Positions 40,249 through 49,218 are shown, counted from the first letter of the stretch. The stretch is DNA of 64,000 bases from Marinomonas posidonica IVIA-Po-181 (GCF_000214215.1 NC_015559.1:3335001-3399000); one strand, 5' to 3'. The notes: generated by a model not told the origin, from the sequence alone. Numbers and translations: made by a program.

Positions 40249-40794
40249 CTATCCGAAACCGTAAAAAGCCAAGGCTTGTTTCGAAAAAGAAATGGCCAAG
40301 AAGATAAAGATAGGTGATAAATCCAATCCTCCCAACGGCGGAATAACGCGCTGACAAGCACTATACAAAGGTGCAGTGATCTGAGCAACCAGCATCGCAC
40401 CTGGATGATTCGCCCCTGGCGCAACCCAGCTTAGGATCACTGAAATCAACATTGCCCAAAAGTACAAGTCTAACAAGTGATACAACACCCCGACGACAGT
40501 CGCAATAAAATATTGCACCGGTTGAGCGTTCACACCATGTGCAAAGTTAATTAACAGCAGGGTGAGGAGTTGCACAATCAAGGCTAATACCAAAGATGCC
40601 GTGTCAAGACGACCTATCGACGGTATTATTTTACGCAATGGAATGATAAATGGACTGGTCGCTTTTACCACACCCTGACTAATGGGGTTATAAAAATCGG
40701 CTCGAGTAAGCTGCAGCACCATGCGCAGCAGTACAATGAATAAATACAGGTTACCAATGACTTGTATTAACATCACGAATGGGTTTGATTGCAT
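40249..40794 (-). CDS. yggT: YggT family membrane protein
   Basis: 181 residues in two similar halves, each with two to three membrane helices (LFIVLLRMVLQLTRADFYNPISQ..., then LYHLLDLYFWAMLISVILSWVAPG). Each half ends with P-x-x-R/CQRVIPPLGGLDLSP-type motif. Function not established; linked to osmotic or envelope processes in some bacteria. Of two ATGs, the one at 40794 is 8 bases after AAGGA and is preferred. Third gene of yggS-proC-yggT. Confidence 0.9.
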   Translation of the reverse strand: MQSNPFVMLIQVIGNLYLFIVLLRMVLQLTRADFYNPISQGVVKATSPFIIPLRKIIPSIGRLDTASLVLALIVQLLTLLLINFAHGVNAQPVQYFIATVVGVLYHLLDLYFWAMLISVILSWVAPGANHPGAMLVAQITAPLYSACQRVIPPLGGLDLSPIFIFLAISFSKQALAFYGFG

Positions 40795-40820
40795 TACCAT
40801 TTTCCTTAGTTAAATGTTGT

Positions 40821-41639
40821 CTAGGCTGAAAAATCGTCAGCCATAACCTTTGAACGATCGATACAGGCTGTCATGGCATCCGCTACTACTTGATCAATAT
40901 TGGACGCTTCAAAAGACAATAACGCTTGTTCGGTGGTGCCATTTGGTGAGGTAATATTTTGCCTCAACTGTGCGATTGGCTCATCGATTTCAACCACCAT
41001 TCGCGCAGCCCCTAACATAGCATGACTCGCCAGTTTGCGACTGCTTTCTTCGTCAAGGCCTTGTTGTTTAGCCTCTTTTATCATGGCTTCCACAAAGCGG
41101 TAGAAGTAAGCAGGGGCACTACCAGATAACGCAGTCACCGTGTGCATCTGAGCTTCATCGTCCACCCAGACTGAGTCACCAATACTGGCGAACAATTCCG
41201 TAACCCAGACTTTTTGAGCTTGAGTTGTTTGAGTATTGGCGATTAAACCCGTCATCCCCGCACCAATTTGCGAAGGCGTATTCGGCATGCTTCGAACCAC
41301 AGCAACAGAACTATTCAGCCAATGAGATAACGCAGCGATTTCCACTCCTGCGGCCACTGATATGTACAACTGGTCTTGACGAACCTGTGATGCAAACGCC
41401 TCAATCACAGACTGCATCTGAGCAGGCTTTACACATAACACAATCACATCAGCTTGTTGAACGGCTTGCAGGTTATCTGCCAACATAGTGATGCCATATT
41501 CACCCGCATAATGCGCGCGTTTTTCTGCCGTTCTTGACGTGCCAATAATGTTTTTCGCTGGGTAGCCACTCGCCAATAATCCACTAAAAATGGATCTTGC
41601 CATATTTCCAACGCCTATAAAGGCGATACTTGGTGTCAT
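40821..41639 (-). CDS. proC: Pyrroline-5-carboxylate reductase
   Basis: Reduces pyrroline-5-carboxylate to proline with NAD(P)H. 272 residues. Rossmann start IAFIGVGNMARSI, then VVRSMPNTPSQIGAGMTG and the signature ALSGSAPAYFYRFVEAM near residue 165. Follows yggS and precedes yggT, the classical cluster. Confidence 0.96.
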   Translation of the reverse strand: MTPSIAFIGVGNMARSIFSGLLASGYPAKNIIGTSRTAEKRAHYAGEYGITMLADNLQAVQQADVIVLCVKPAQMQSVIEAFASQVRQDQLYISVAAGVEIAALSHWLNSSVAVVRSMPNTPSQIGAGMTGLIANTQTTQAQKVWVTELFASIGDSVWVDDEAQMHTVTALSGSAPAYFYRFVEAMIKEAKQQGLDEESSRKLASHAMLGAARMVVEIDEPIAQLRQNITSPNGTTEQALLSFEASNIDQVVADAMTACIDRSKVMADDFSA

Positions 41640-41702
41640 TTTGTATCCTAATATTGTGTTTTTAATCGTTATAGACGCTTATCAAAAGTCGACATATTGG
41701 CG

Positions 41703-42425
41703 TTAATGGGCATAATCTCGTGCCCCAAAAATCGCAGTACCCACGCGAACCATAGTGCTCCCTGATGCAATCGCGGCGGGCAAATCACCCGACATACCAA
41801 TGGATAATGTGTCTATCATGCGATCGTATTTGGATAATTCAAGAAACGCCTGCTGTAAAGGTTGGTAAACCTGGCACTGAGCTTCATAGCTTTGCTGAGG
41901 CGCCGGAATCGCCATCAAACCTCGTAACTGAAGATTCGGCAAGCTTTGAACCAATTCAACCATCACGGGTAATTGTTCTAATAAAATACCTGATTTGCTT
42001 TCTTCACCACTGATGTTGACCTGAATACACACCTGTAGCCTTGGCATTGCTTCAGGCCTTTGCTCACTTAAACGACGCGCAATTTTTTCGCGATCAATGG
42101 AATGTACCCAATGCATGGTTTCGGCAATTTGGCGTGACTTATTCGATTGAATCGGCCCAATAAAATGCCACTCTATGTCTGTGAGTTCTGATAATGCGTG
42201 GTGCTTGTCAAAAGCTTCTTGGACGTAGTTTTCGCCAAAGGCCCTTTGTCCTGATTGGTAAGCAGCCTTTATGTCGTCGAGGGGTTTGGTTTTGCTCACA
42301 GCCAATACACGCACACTGGTTTGATCACGACCTGCGTCTAGTGCCAACTGCTCAACTTGTTGCATCACCTGAGAGAGGTTTTGTGTTACCTGATCGGCAT
42401 GAGAGTGATTTGTGTCGAGTGCCAT
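41703..42425 (-). CDS. yggS: YggS family PLP homeostasis protein
   Basis: 240 residues, single-domain PLP barrel related to alanine racemase N-domain. The PLP Lys is in LAVSKTKP near residue 40, with HFIGPIQSNKSR, VNISGEESKSG and the C-terminal LSIGMSGDLPAAIASGSTMVRVGTAIFG block (shortened view). Controls free pyridoxal phosphate and amino acid levels; no catalytic activity known. The frame extends to 42467, but the ATG at 42425 with AGAGG upstream fits the family. Confidence 0.95.
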   Translation of the reverse strand: MALDTNHSHADQVTQNLSQVMQQVEQLALDAGRDQTSVRVLAVSKTKPLDDIKAAYQSGQRAFGENYVQEAFDKHHALSELTDIEWHFIGPIQSNKSRQIAETMHWVHSIDREKIARRLSEQRPEAMPRLQVCIQVNISGEESKSGILLEQLPVMVELVQSLPNLQLRGLMAIPAPQQSYEAQCQVYQPLQQAFLELSKYDRMIDTLSIGMSGDLPAAIASGSTMVRVGTAIFGARDYAH

Positions 42426-42519
42426 GCTTGTGCCTCTTACTGTCTTAATCAAGCAACTGAATAACATACCTTATTCACTTGCCAAGTAGAAACACATGAT
42501 ACCACTAAAGGAAAAGCAC

Positions 42520-43626
42520 TTATAAAGAATAAAACTCATTGCTGGTATCGTATAAGGCACCATGAAACTCAATTTGATAGCCAGACACATTTTTCAATGA
42601 ATTGGCAGCAAAATGCGCGGCCTGATACAGAGCTTCTAAGCTAGAATGTTCAGGATAAAACCCAATGCCAATGGAAACACCCGATCCAATCAAACCATTA
42701 CTGACATACTTTTCATGCTCCATGGACGCTAAAAGTTTAGTTGCAACGACTTCCGCATCCGATAGATTCTGAATGCGAATTCCCATAACCAATTCACGTT
42801 CATCATAGTGCGCTATCAAATCATTCTCACGCACTGTTTCACGGATCAATTCCGCTAATACTTTTAGCTCTTCGTCCTCCACTTTCTTCTTAGAAAGCAA
42901 TTGTATAGAGAACATGGCTGCACGCTGAAAATGACGACGAGAATCTTTCAGCACTATGCCAAAACTGTTTTCAAAACTGAAACGACGCAACAGACCGGTA
43001 ACAGGGTCTCGATGATTATCTTCTAATAATTGATAATCTGCTTTTTCACGAATAAAGACTGCATCCAGCCAAGAACTGTAAGCATCCAATGCGGTTTCCA
43101 TCAGTTCGCTTTCTAACTGCTGCTGATGCTTTTGAAAAGCCAGCATGATGTAAATTGCACCCTGCTCGTCTGAGTTACTGACCATGGACACATCAGAAAA
43201 ATTATGGGTGTTTAGGAAAGTTTGCCAAGACTGCCAGTTCGCCGCATTGAGGATGTCAGACTCGTGACGTTTTTGACAAGAAGGGGCTGCCGCGAACGAA
43301 ATAAGTGCTTGAGGAACATCCGCCAACATACCTTTCGGATTCAAAAGACTTTCGCTCACTAGATCTGAATACTGGAGTCGCCACTGTAGACAATCTTTGT
43401 CACATATTAAAAATAAACAATAAGACTGTGACAACTGTGATTTTATCTTTTCACGAAATCGGTTCAACAAAGAACTTAAAGGCGCTCCTTTAGAGATAAT
43501 TTGCATCATCTGAGACATATCACTGTACAAGCTCTTAATGAAATCTCGTTCTTTCTCTAAAAAAGACACACGAGTACGCAACGCTTGCTGTTCATCCAAC
43601 AGTGATTTTGAAGATTCTATAGACAT
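42520..43626 (-). CDS. Degenerate GGDEF protein with intact I-site
   Basis: 368 residues, soluble. Residues 5-40: coiled coil. About 45-190: GAF-like sensor. 205-368: GGDEF fold starting DPVTGLLRRFSFENS. The active-site GGDEF is replaced by DEREL (275-279), so cyclase activity is not expected. The inhibitory-site motif RxxD (R266-E-N-D269) is retained with canonical five-residue spacing. This combination is seen in c-di-GMP receptors such as PelD and PopA. ATG at 43626 is used; an upstream TTG is less likely. No neighbour suggests its output. Confidence 0.8.
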   Translation of the reverse strand: MSIESSKSLLDEQQALRTRVSFLEKERDFIKSLYSDMSQMMQIISKGAPLSSLLNRFREKIKSQLSQSYCLFLICDKDCLQWRLQYSDLVSESLLNPKGMLADVPQALISFAAAPSCQKRHESDILNAANWQSWQTFLNTHNFSDVSMVSNSDEQGAIYIMLAFQKHQQQLESELMETALDAYSSWLDAVFIREKADYQLLEDNHRDPVTGLLRRFSFENSFGIVLKDSRRHFQRAAMFSIQLLSKKKVEDEELKVLAELIRETVRENDLIAHYDERELVMGIRIQNLSDAEVVATKLLASMEHEKYVSNGLIGSGVSIGIGFYPEHSSLEALYQAAHFAANSLKNVSGYQIEFHGALYDTSNEFYSL

Positions 43627-43701
43627 AAAACAATACAACCAGTAGCAAATCCTTGTTTAGCTAGATTAACCACCTAAGACAAAAAGTAAAGAATTTGTAT
43701 A

Positions 43702-43729
43702 GATAAGTTGGCTAAAAAACCAACTTATC
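43702..43729 (-). terminator. Hairpin at the end of the pyr operon
   Basis: GATAAGTTGG and CCAACTTATC, 10-bp perfect arms with an 8-nt A/T-rich loop, 12 bases past the pyrC' stop. Little T-run follows, so efficiency is uncertain. Confidence 0.55.
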
Positions 43730-43740
43730 CTGCAAATCAG

Positions 43741-45018
43741 CTACGAAAGTTGATAAATTCGCTGTCCAGATATGTAAGTTGCCGTCACTTGCCCGATAAA
43801 CTCATCTTCAAAGTAGGGAGAGTTGTGACCTTTCGTTTTGCGGTTCTCATACGTCCAATGCCATCTAGAGGTACTGTCAAACAGTATAAAGTCAGCAAAA
43901 CTGCCTATTGCTAACGACCCTGCTTCCAAACCAAAACACGCCGCTGGACCTGACGTTAGACACGTTAGTAAAGTCGAAAAATCCAAGTCCCCTTCATCCA
44001 ACAAGGTCATAGCCAACGGCAATAGAATTTCAACGTTTGCCATGCCGGGTTCAGTGGCGGCAAATGGAGCGATTTTCGCCATTTTTTCATGGGGCTGGTG
44101 ATCAGAACATATCGCTGAAATCACACCTTGTTTGATGCCTTCGATTAAGGTTAGACGATCCCCCTCACCACGCAATGGTGGCAACACATGGAAGCGCCCA
44201 TCAAATTGGTTCAACACATCGTCACTTAACAGGATATTATGCAAGGCCACATCCGCTGATACGTCCAACCCTGCCGCTTTCGCATCCGCTATCATTTCGA
44301 TCGATTTCGCACAAGACAGACGAGCAAAATGGGCGCGTACGCCAGTTTTCTCTACCAGTAATAAATCTCGCATTAAAGCAACGGTTTCCGCTGTATCCGG
44401 AATGCCTGCCAATCCGTGCATAGTGGAGTACAGACCTTCGTGGGCACAACCGCCATCCGACAAGCTTTTATCTTCTGGATGAAACACCACTAAAAGATCG
44501 TGTGTCGCCGCGTATTCCAGAGCACGCGATAATACTTTGGCACTTTTCATTTCATGACGACCATTCGATACCGCCACACAACCCGCTTCCGTCAGCGCCA
44601 CCATATTACTGAGCTGTTCCCCTTCCAAACCTTGTGTTAAGGCTCCGATAGGAAACACATTAGCCATTCCCGCTTCATCCGCTTTATCTTGAATTAATGC
44701 CGCTACCGCTGGTGTGTCGACTATCGGTTTGGTATCAGGAGGGCAAATCAAAGTGGTGACACCACCCGCAACTGCCGCACGACCTTCGGTCGCTATGCTG
44801 CCTTTTTGCGTTTGACCTGGCTCGCGCAATGCCACCGCCAAATCCACTAAACCAGGCAGCACCCATTTGCCCGAGGCATCCACCACCTCGGCCTCTTCGA
44901 AATCGGCTGGGGCCTCACCTATCGCCACAATTTTTTGATCTTCAACAAACAAATCTAGGATAGCATCAAGGTTTTGACTAGGATCGATCAAACGACCATT
45001 CTGAACTCGTAATTTCAT
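43741..45018 (-). CDS. pyrC': Dihydroorotase-like protein PyrC' (catalytically dead)
   Basis: 425 residues of amidohydrolase fold. The metal motif PGxxDxHxHLREPG of true dihydroorotase reads PGLVDLAVALREPG (55-68): both His ligands (61, 63) are Ala. This is the pattern of the non-catalytic PyrC' (PyrX) of Pseudomonas, which is required for assembly of the aspartate transcarbamoylase complex with PyrB. A real pyrC must be elsewhere. The ATG at 45018 lies one base after the pyrB stop with GAGAAG upstream; the longer frame to 45072 is rejected. Confidence 0.93.
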   Translation of the reverse strand: MKLRVQNGRLIDPSQNLDAILDLFVEDQKIVAIGEAPADFEEAEVVDASGKWVLPGLVDLAVALREPGQTQKGSIATEGRAAVAGGVTTLICPPDTKPIVDTPAVAALIQDKADEAGMANVFPIGALTQGLEGEQLSNMVALTEAGCVAVSNGRHEMKSAKVLSRALEYAATHDLLVVFHPEDKSLSDGGCAHEGLYSTMHGLAGIPDTAETVALMRDLLLVEKTGVRAHFARLSCAKSIEMIADAKAAGLDVSADVALHNILLSDDVLNQFDGRFHVLPPLRGEGDRLTLIEGIKQGVISAICSDHQPHEKMAKIAPFAATEPGMANVEILLPLAMTLLDEGDLDFSTLLTCLTSGPAACFGLEAGSLAIGSFADFILFDSTSRWHWTYENRKTKGHNSPYFEDEFIGQVTATYISGQRIYQLS

Positions 45019-45019
45019 A

Positions 45020-46027
45020 CTACTTCTCACCCTCGCTGCCTTGGTCCGTTTCGGCTTTCTGCAGTTGACCACTCATCGCCATAGACATCACGGCCATGCG
45101 TACTGCAATCCCATTGGTCACCTGATTCAAAATCACAGAATGACCACCATCCGCGACTTCTGAAGAAATCTCAACACCTCGGTTAATCGGCCCAGGGTGC
45201 ATCACTATGGCGTCAGGCTTAGCCCAAGACAAGGACTCTTCCGTCAAACCATACAAGCGGTAAAATTCACTTTCACTTGGCAGTAAAGCACCCTGCATGC
45301 GTTCTTTTTGCAACCTCAACATAACCACGACATCAACGTCTTTCAGACCCGCCTCTAAGTCATGACAGATTTTTGCCCCCATTTCAGAGAAGAAGCCTGG
45401 CACCAATGTCTTAGGCCCAACCAAGCGCACTTCATCCACGCCTAGCGTAGTGAGCGCTTGCAACTGAGACCGAGCCACTCGGGAATGCAAGATGTCGCCA
45501 ACAATCGCAACTTTGAGCCCTTCAAATTGCCCTTTATGACGGCGTATGGTCAACATATCGAGCATGGCTTGAGTTGGGTGCGCATGGCGACCGTCACCAG
45601 CATTGATAATGGCCACATTAGGCGTGCAATGTTCGGCAATAAAATGCGCCGCGCCACTGTCCGAATGACGAACCACAAACATGTCGCTTTGCATGGCTTG
45701 CAAGTTTTGCAAAGTATCCAGCAAGGATTCGCCTTTTGAGGTAGCAGAGGTTTCAATGTTGAGGTTAATCACATCGGCAGATAATCGCTTAGCTGCCAAT
45801 TCAAAAGTGGTGCGGGTACGTGTGGAGTTTTCAAAAAAAAGATTGACCACGGTTTTCCCTCTCAACAGAGGAACTTTCTTGACCGATTGTTCGCCCATCG
45901 TCAGAAAAGAATCGGCCCGATCCAAAATCTCCGTCAGAATCGTTTTGTCCAAACCGTCCAAGGTTAAAAAGTGTTTTAACTGGCCGTCGTCGTTTAGTTG
46001 TAATGCCCGTGATTCGGATCGCATCAT
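45020..46027 (-). CDS. pyrB: Aspartate carbamoyltransferase catalytic chain
   Basis: Commits carbamoyl phosphate and aspartate to pyrimidine synthesis. 335 residues with the carbamoyl phosphate motif [13 protein letters not shown], the 80s-loop region [22 protein letters not shown] and [11 protein letters not shown]. The N-terminal extension before HFLTLDG is as in Pseudomonas-type PyrB that pairs with PyrC'. GAGGAAAG precedes the ATG. Preceded by a leader with an attenuator-like structure. Confidence 0.97.
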   Translation of the reverse strand: MMRSESRALQLNDDGQLKHFLTLDGLDKTILTEILDRADSFLTMGEQSVKKVPLLRGKTVVNLFFENSTRTRTTFELAAKRLSADVINLNIETSATSKGESLLDTLQNLQAMQSDMFVVRHSDSGAAHFIAEHCTPNVAIINAGDGRHAHPTQAMLDMLTIRRHKGQFEGLKVAIVGDILHSRVARSQLQALTTLGVDEVRLVGPKTLVPGFFSEMGAKICHDLEAGLKDVDVVVMLRLQKERMQGALLPSESEFYRLYGLTEESLSWAKPDAIVMHPGPINRGVEISSEVADGGHSVILNQVTNGIAVRMAVMSMAMSGQLQKAETDQGSEGEK

Positions 46028-46096
46028 GGTTTGCTTTCCTCAAGCTACAAAGGCGGAGTTCGCCTTTCTCTTTAAAACAAAATAGGTCGATAAGAA

Positions 46097-46129
46097 AATG
46101 CCCGGTACAGATAACTGCAACCGGGCATT
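46097..46129 (-). terminator. Terminator (attenuator) upstream of pyrB
   Basis: AATGCCCGGT and ACCGGGCATT, 10-bp perfect arms, loop 13 nt; on the minus strand ATTTTCTT follows. It lies after pyrR and 70 bases before pyrB, so readthrough is needed to express pyrB. Confidence 0.8.
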
Positions 46130-46136
46130 AAGAACA

Positions 46137-46208
46137 TCAAGTAACAAGTCCACCTATTTTTCGGTGAAATCCAGTACGACCGATTACTTTTTCATAAAAC
46201 TTATCCAT
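46137..46208 (-). CDS. Possible 23-residue pyrB leader peptide
   Basis: MDKFYEKVIGRTGFHRKIGG-LVT, ending eight bases before the terminator stem. Stopping that close to the terminator is what a translation-coupled attenuator (like E. coli pyrL) needs. No clear Shine-Dalgarno is seen, and its ATG lies in the loop of a long stem. Speculative. Confidence 0.3.
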   Translation of the reverse strand: MDKFYEKVIGRTGFHRKIGGLVT

Positions 46209-46225
46209 AGGGTAATTGTCGTACT
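46173..46225 (-). promoter_or_regulatory. Long stem-loop in the pyrB leader
   Basis: AGTACGAC (46173-46180) pairs with GTCGTACT (46218-46225) and, after a 2x1 internal loop, ATTAC pairs with GTAAT. The apical loop holds the ATG of the leader ORF. May be an alternative structure controlling the downstream terminator. Confidence 0.5.
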
Positions 46226-46257
46226 TGTTCAGCAAAAAATAAAGGCTTGAAAACAGA

Positions 46258-46755
46258 TTAATCTGTCTCAATCACAGAAACCGCAAGCGGTTTCGGCCCA
46301 GTTAACTTAACCCTTTGATCAGGATTAAGCTTCAAACTTTCTCCTACGATGTCAGCCGCGATTGGCAACTCGTGCTGACCAAGATCGTATAAAATAGCTA
46401 GGGTAATACTAGCAGGGCGTCCGAAATCAAAAATTTCGTTCATTGCGGCGCGAATGGTACGCCCCGACATCAATACATCATCCACCAGAATCACATGACG
46501 ATCCTCAATCGCTGGCAGAGAAGTCTGATTGACCTTAGGATTCAAGCCTGCTTTGGTAAAATCATCTCGATAAAACGTAATGTCCAAAGTGGCTAACGGA
46601 TCTTTTGTTGGCGCTGCAGACATTAGTTGTTCCGCTACCCACACTCCACCAGTATGAATCCCAACCACAATTGCATTCTCGATTTGTTTAGCTTGGCAGT
46701 AATCTGCTAACTGCTGCTTCATTGAGGCCAAAGAAGGCTCTAAATCTAATGTCAT
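46258..46755 (-). CDS. pyrR: PyrR, pyrimidine operon regulator / uracil phosphoribosyltransferase family
   Basis: 165 residues. PRPP-binding motif HVILVDDVLMSGRTIRAAM and the early VGIHTGGVWVAEQL segment are typical. In Bacillus PyrR binds the pyr leader RNA in the presence of UMP to promote termination; Pseudomonas homologues regulate pyrBC'. Its position just before a pyrB leader with a terminator fits a regulatory role. I could not find the Bacillus-type PyrR RNA consensus in that leader. Confidence 0.93.
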   Translation of the reverse strand: MTLDLEPSLASMKQQLADYCQAKQIENAIVVGIHTGGVWVAEQLMSAAPTKDPLATLDITFYRDDFTKAGLNPKVNQTSLPAIEDRHVILVDDVLMSGRTIRAAMNEIFDFGRPASITLAILYDLGQHELPIAADIVGESLKLNPDQRVKLTGPKPLAVSVIETD

Positions 46756-46820
46756 TTTGTTATTAACCTGTTTTGAAACTCTAATCTGTCATCACACACC
46801 GTTTACTGACAACGCCGATC

Positions 46821-47282
46821 TTAATAGTGTTCAGCAAACCATGTTTCCAAAATCATCTGCGCGGCCAACCCATCGACAGAGTTGTCTTTAAAATTCCGAT
46901 TACCGCCACGTGCGATCACTTGCCCTTTCGCTTCATAAGAAGACAGTCGCTCATCCATCATATGGTATGGCAGGTTAAATCGTCCATGTAATCGTTTGGC
47001 AAATTTCCGCGCTCGTTGGCACATTTCATTCTCTTGTCCATCCATGTCGAGCGGCAACCCAACCACTACGGCATTAGGTTGCCATTCTGCAAACACTTTT
47101 TCAATTTCATCCCAATTGGGAATGCCATCACGTGCTTTGATCGGTTCTAAAGGCTGAGCCGTTCCCGTGAGACTTTGTCCGATCGCCAACCCGATTCGAG
47201 TGGTGCCAAAATCAAAACCCAATACGGATTGCGTCGTATTGGGTTTTGCTGTGTTGTTTTCTGGTGACGCACTTGCTGTCAT
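46821..47282 (-). CDS. ruvX: RuvX/YqgF Holliday junction resolvase-like nuclease
   Basis: 153 residues, RNase H-like fold: LGFDFGTTRIGLAIGQS with the first Asp, VVGLPLDMDGQEN, and MMDERLSSYEA with the later acidic residues. Implicated in pre-16S rRNA 5' maturation and junction processing. A 14-residue polar N-terminal extension precedes the fold. Its ATG overlaps the yqgE stop by one base (TAATG), so coupled; yqgE-ruvX-pyrR-pyrB is a classic order. Confidence 0.94.
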   Translation of the reverse strand: MTASASPENNTAKPNTTQSVLGFDFGTTRIGLAIGQSLTGTAQPLEPIKARDGIPNWDEIEKVFAEWQPNAVVVGLPLDMDGQENEMCQRARKFAKRLHGRFNLPYHMMDERLSSYEAKGQVIARGGNRNFKDNSVDGLAAQMILETWFAEHY

Positions 47283-47845
47283 TAACCATGTCCTATGTCC
47301 GGTGAAAGTCTCGTCATATCAATGCCCAAAACTTGAGTCGCTGCGGTAAACTGAAGCTCACTTGGCGTATTGAATAATACGTCTAAATCCGCTTCACATA
47401 CCAGCCAATCATTGTTCGCAATTTCCGTTTCCAGCTGTCCATCTTCCCAACCTGCGCAACCAAGTGTGATACGAAACGCATTCGGTCCCTGACCTTGCGC
47501 AATGTCCTCTAAGGCCTTCAAAGATGCCGACAAAGACACATCGGAGGTGACAGGGAGCGTATTATTCCATCTTTTATCCGCAGTATGCAGAATAAAACCG
47601 CGCTCCGCTTCAACCGGACCACCGGTATAAATCGTTTCGGTTAACAAATCTGGATGCTCTATTGGCATACTCAAATGATCGGCCAATTCACTAAAATCAA
47701 TATTAGAAGGGCGATTAATAATAATCCCCATCGCGCCTGCTGGCGTATGTTCACAAAGATAGATCACAGTATGTTCGAAGTGCGGGTCATTAAGGTGCGG
47801 CATTGAGATTAGAAAATGATTTTTAAAAGAATCAAATACAGTCAT
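47282..47845 (-). CDS. yqgE: UPF0301 protein YqgE/AlgH
   Basis: 187 residues of the DUF179 family: FLISMPHLNDPHFEHTVIYLCEH, GAMGIIINRPSN, YTGGPVE and LGCAGWEDGQLE-type segments. Function unclear; AlgH affects alginate and other traits in Pseudomonas. The frame extends to 47866, but the ATG at 47845 has AGAGGG eight bases upstream. First gene of the yqgE-ruvX-pyrR transcript. Confidence 0.93.
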   Translation of the reverse strand: MTVFDSFKNHFLISMPHLNDPHFEHTVIYLCEHTPAGAMGIIINRPSNIDFSELADHLSMPIEHPDLLTETIYTGGPVEAERGFILHTADKRWNNTLPVTSDVSLSASLKALEDIAQGQGPNAFRITLGCAGWEDGQLETEIANNDWLVCEADLDVLFNTPSELQFTAATQVLGIDMTRLSPDIGHG

Positions 47846-48362
47846 AACATGAGCCCTCTTTATCAAATAAAAAACGCAATTACTGGATTAAAAAACACTG
47901 TGCCAGCCTGGCAGAAGAAATACATGTAGAAGAGCAAAGAATGCGACCAAATCAATAAAGCCGCCACTGTCAGTATAGGACAAACTGAGAATTTACCTAG
48001 CCAATCCTCACATTTTATTACGAAATCACTTCAAAATTGTCCATTCAGTTAGTAAACTAGAGTTCAATCGAATCATCAATGATTAAATCCTCTTTTACGG
48101 AATAGGGTCATAAAAATGCCGCTCAACTTACTCAATTTTGGACAAACAAGTACGACGTCTGTCGTGGCTGTTGCCTGCCCAAAAGCGTTAAGTTTGTCCC
48201 ATTGGACACAGCATTTTCAGGCAGAAACCGTGGATTTACGCTACTTTTTCCATAGTGGTTGGTCTTCTTAGACTGATATTTGTATCGCTTTTATCCATTA
48301 CGCCTTTTTAAGGGGTATATCAAAACGACAAATACACACTTTTATGCGGAATAAAGGACACT
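47846..48362. other. Divergent intergenic region between yqgE and the 2OG-oxygenase gene
   Basis: A 517-bp stretch containing the two divergent promoters and one plausible short ORF (48116-48271). Otherwise AT-rich without a clear terminator, repeat or RNA gene. Confidence 0.5.
48116..48271 (+). CDS. Possible 51-residue protein of unknown function
   Basis: Frame begins MPLNLLNFGQTSTTSVVAVA and ends FFHSGWSS. No membrane helix, signal or known motif. The upstream region has only a weak AGGG site ten bases before the ATG. It precedes the 2OG-oxygenase gene by 91 bases on the same strand. Could be a small protein, a decayed gene end or chance; composition looks protein-like. Confidence 0.3.
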   Translation: MPLNLLNFGQTSTTSVVAVACPKALSLSHWTQHFQAETVDLRYFFHSGWSS

Positions 48363-49205
48363 ATGATGACATTACAAGCCATTGACTATACAAGTAAAAA
48401 AGCCCAAGAAGACTTTGTTAAATCCCTTCACGAAACAGGGTTTGGGGTCTTAAAAAACCACCCTATACAACAATCTTTGGTAAGTACTATCTACCAAGAA
48501 TGGCAGCACTTCTTCGATGGCGAAGACAAACAAAATTACCTTTATCATAAAGGCACACAAGACGGTTTTTTCCCCGCTGACATCTCTGAGACAGCCAAAG
48601 GTCATTCAAAGAAAGACATCAAAGAATACTTCCATTACTACCCTTGGGGACAATGTCCACTTGAGCAAAAAGCATTACTTGCACAGTATTATTCTGAAGC
48701 CAATGAACTCGCGTCTGAATTGCTTGGCTGGGTTGAAGCACACACGCCAGCTGAGGTAGCAAAACACTACTCTCAATCTCTATCCAGTATGGTGGAAGAC
48801 AGTGACCAAACCTTACTGCGTGTTTTGCATTACCCACCATTGAAGGGTGATGAGGAGCTGGGGGCGATTCGTGCTGGTGCGCACGAAGACATCAACTTAC
48901 TGACTATCCTACCGTCGGCTAATGAGCCTGGCTTACAAGTCAAAGCCAAAGATGGCTCTTGGATGGACGTACCTTGTGACTTCGGTACCTTGATCATTAA
49001 CATTGGTGACATGCTACAAGAAGCCTCTGGTGGCTACTTTCCCTCTACGTCGCATCGAGTCGTGAACCCGGAAGGTGCAGATAAAACCAAGTCACGTATT
49101 TCCTTACCTTTGTTTTTACACCCAAAACCAGAGGTAGTCTTGTCAGATCGCTATACCGCCAAGAGCTATTTGCATGAACGCTTAGTCGAATTGGGCGTGA
49201 TTTAA
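48363..49205 (+). CDS. 2-oxoglutarate/Fe(II) oxygenase-like protein (isopenicillin N synthase family)
   Basis: 280 residues. N-terminal DIOX_N-like part with FVKSLHETGFGVLKNHPI; C-terminal jelly roll with iron ligands HED near residue 175 (AGAHEDINLLTIL) and the distal His in TSHRVVNP, plus the 2-oxoglutarate Arg-x-Ser in SRISLPLF. Oxidises an unknown small substrate. Two adjacent ATGs; the second (48366) is 7 bases after AAAGGA. Monocistronic, closed by a strong terminator. Confidence 0.88.
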   Translation: MMTLQAIDYTSKKAQEDFVKSLHETGFGVLKNHPIQQSLVSTIYQEWQHFFDGEDKQNYLYHKGTQDGFFPADISETAKGHSKKDIKEYFHYYPWGQCPLEQKALLAQYYSEANELASELLGWVEAHTPAEVAKHYSQSLSSMVEDSDQTLLRVLHYPPLKGDEELGAIRAGAHEDINLLTILPSANEPGLQVKAKDGSWMDVPCDFGTLIINIGDMLQEASGGYFPSTSHRVVNPEGADKTKSRISLPLFLHPKPEVVLSDRYTAKSYLHERLVELGVI

Positions 49206-49218
49206 TTGAACTCTAAAA

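Noticed and set aside
46130-46257. Bacillus-type PyrR-binding RNA motif in the pyrB leader
   Set aside because: The conserved UCCAGAGAGG-like loop could not be found; only the terminator and a long stem are clear.
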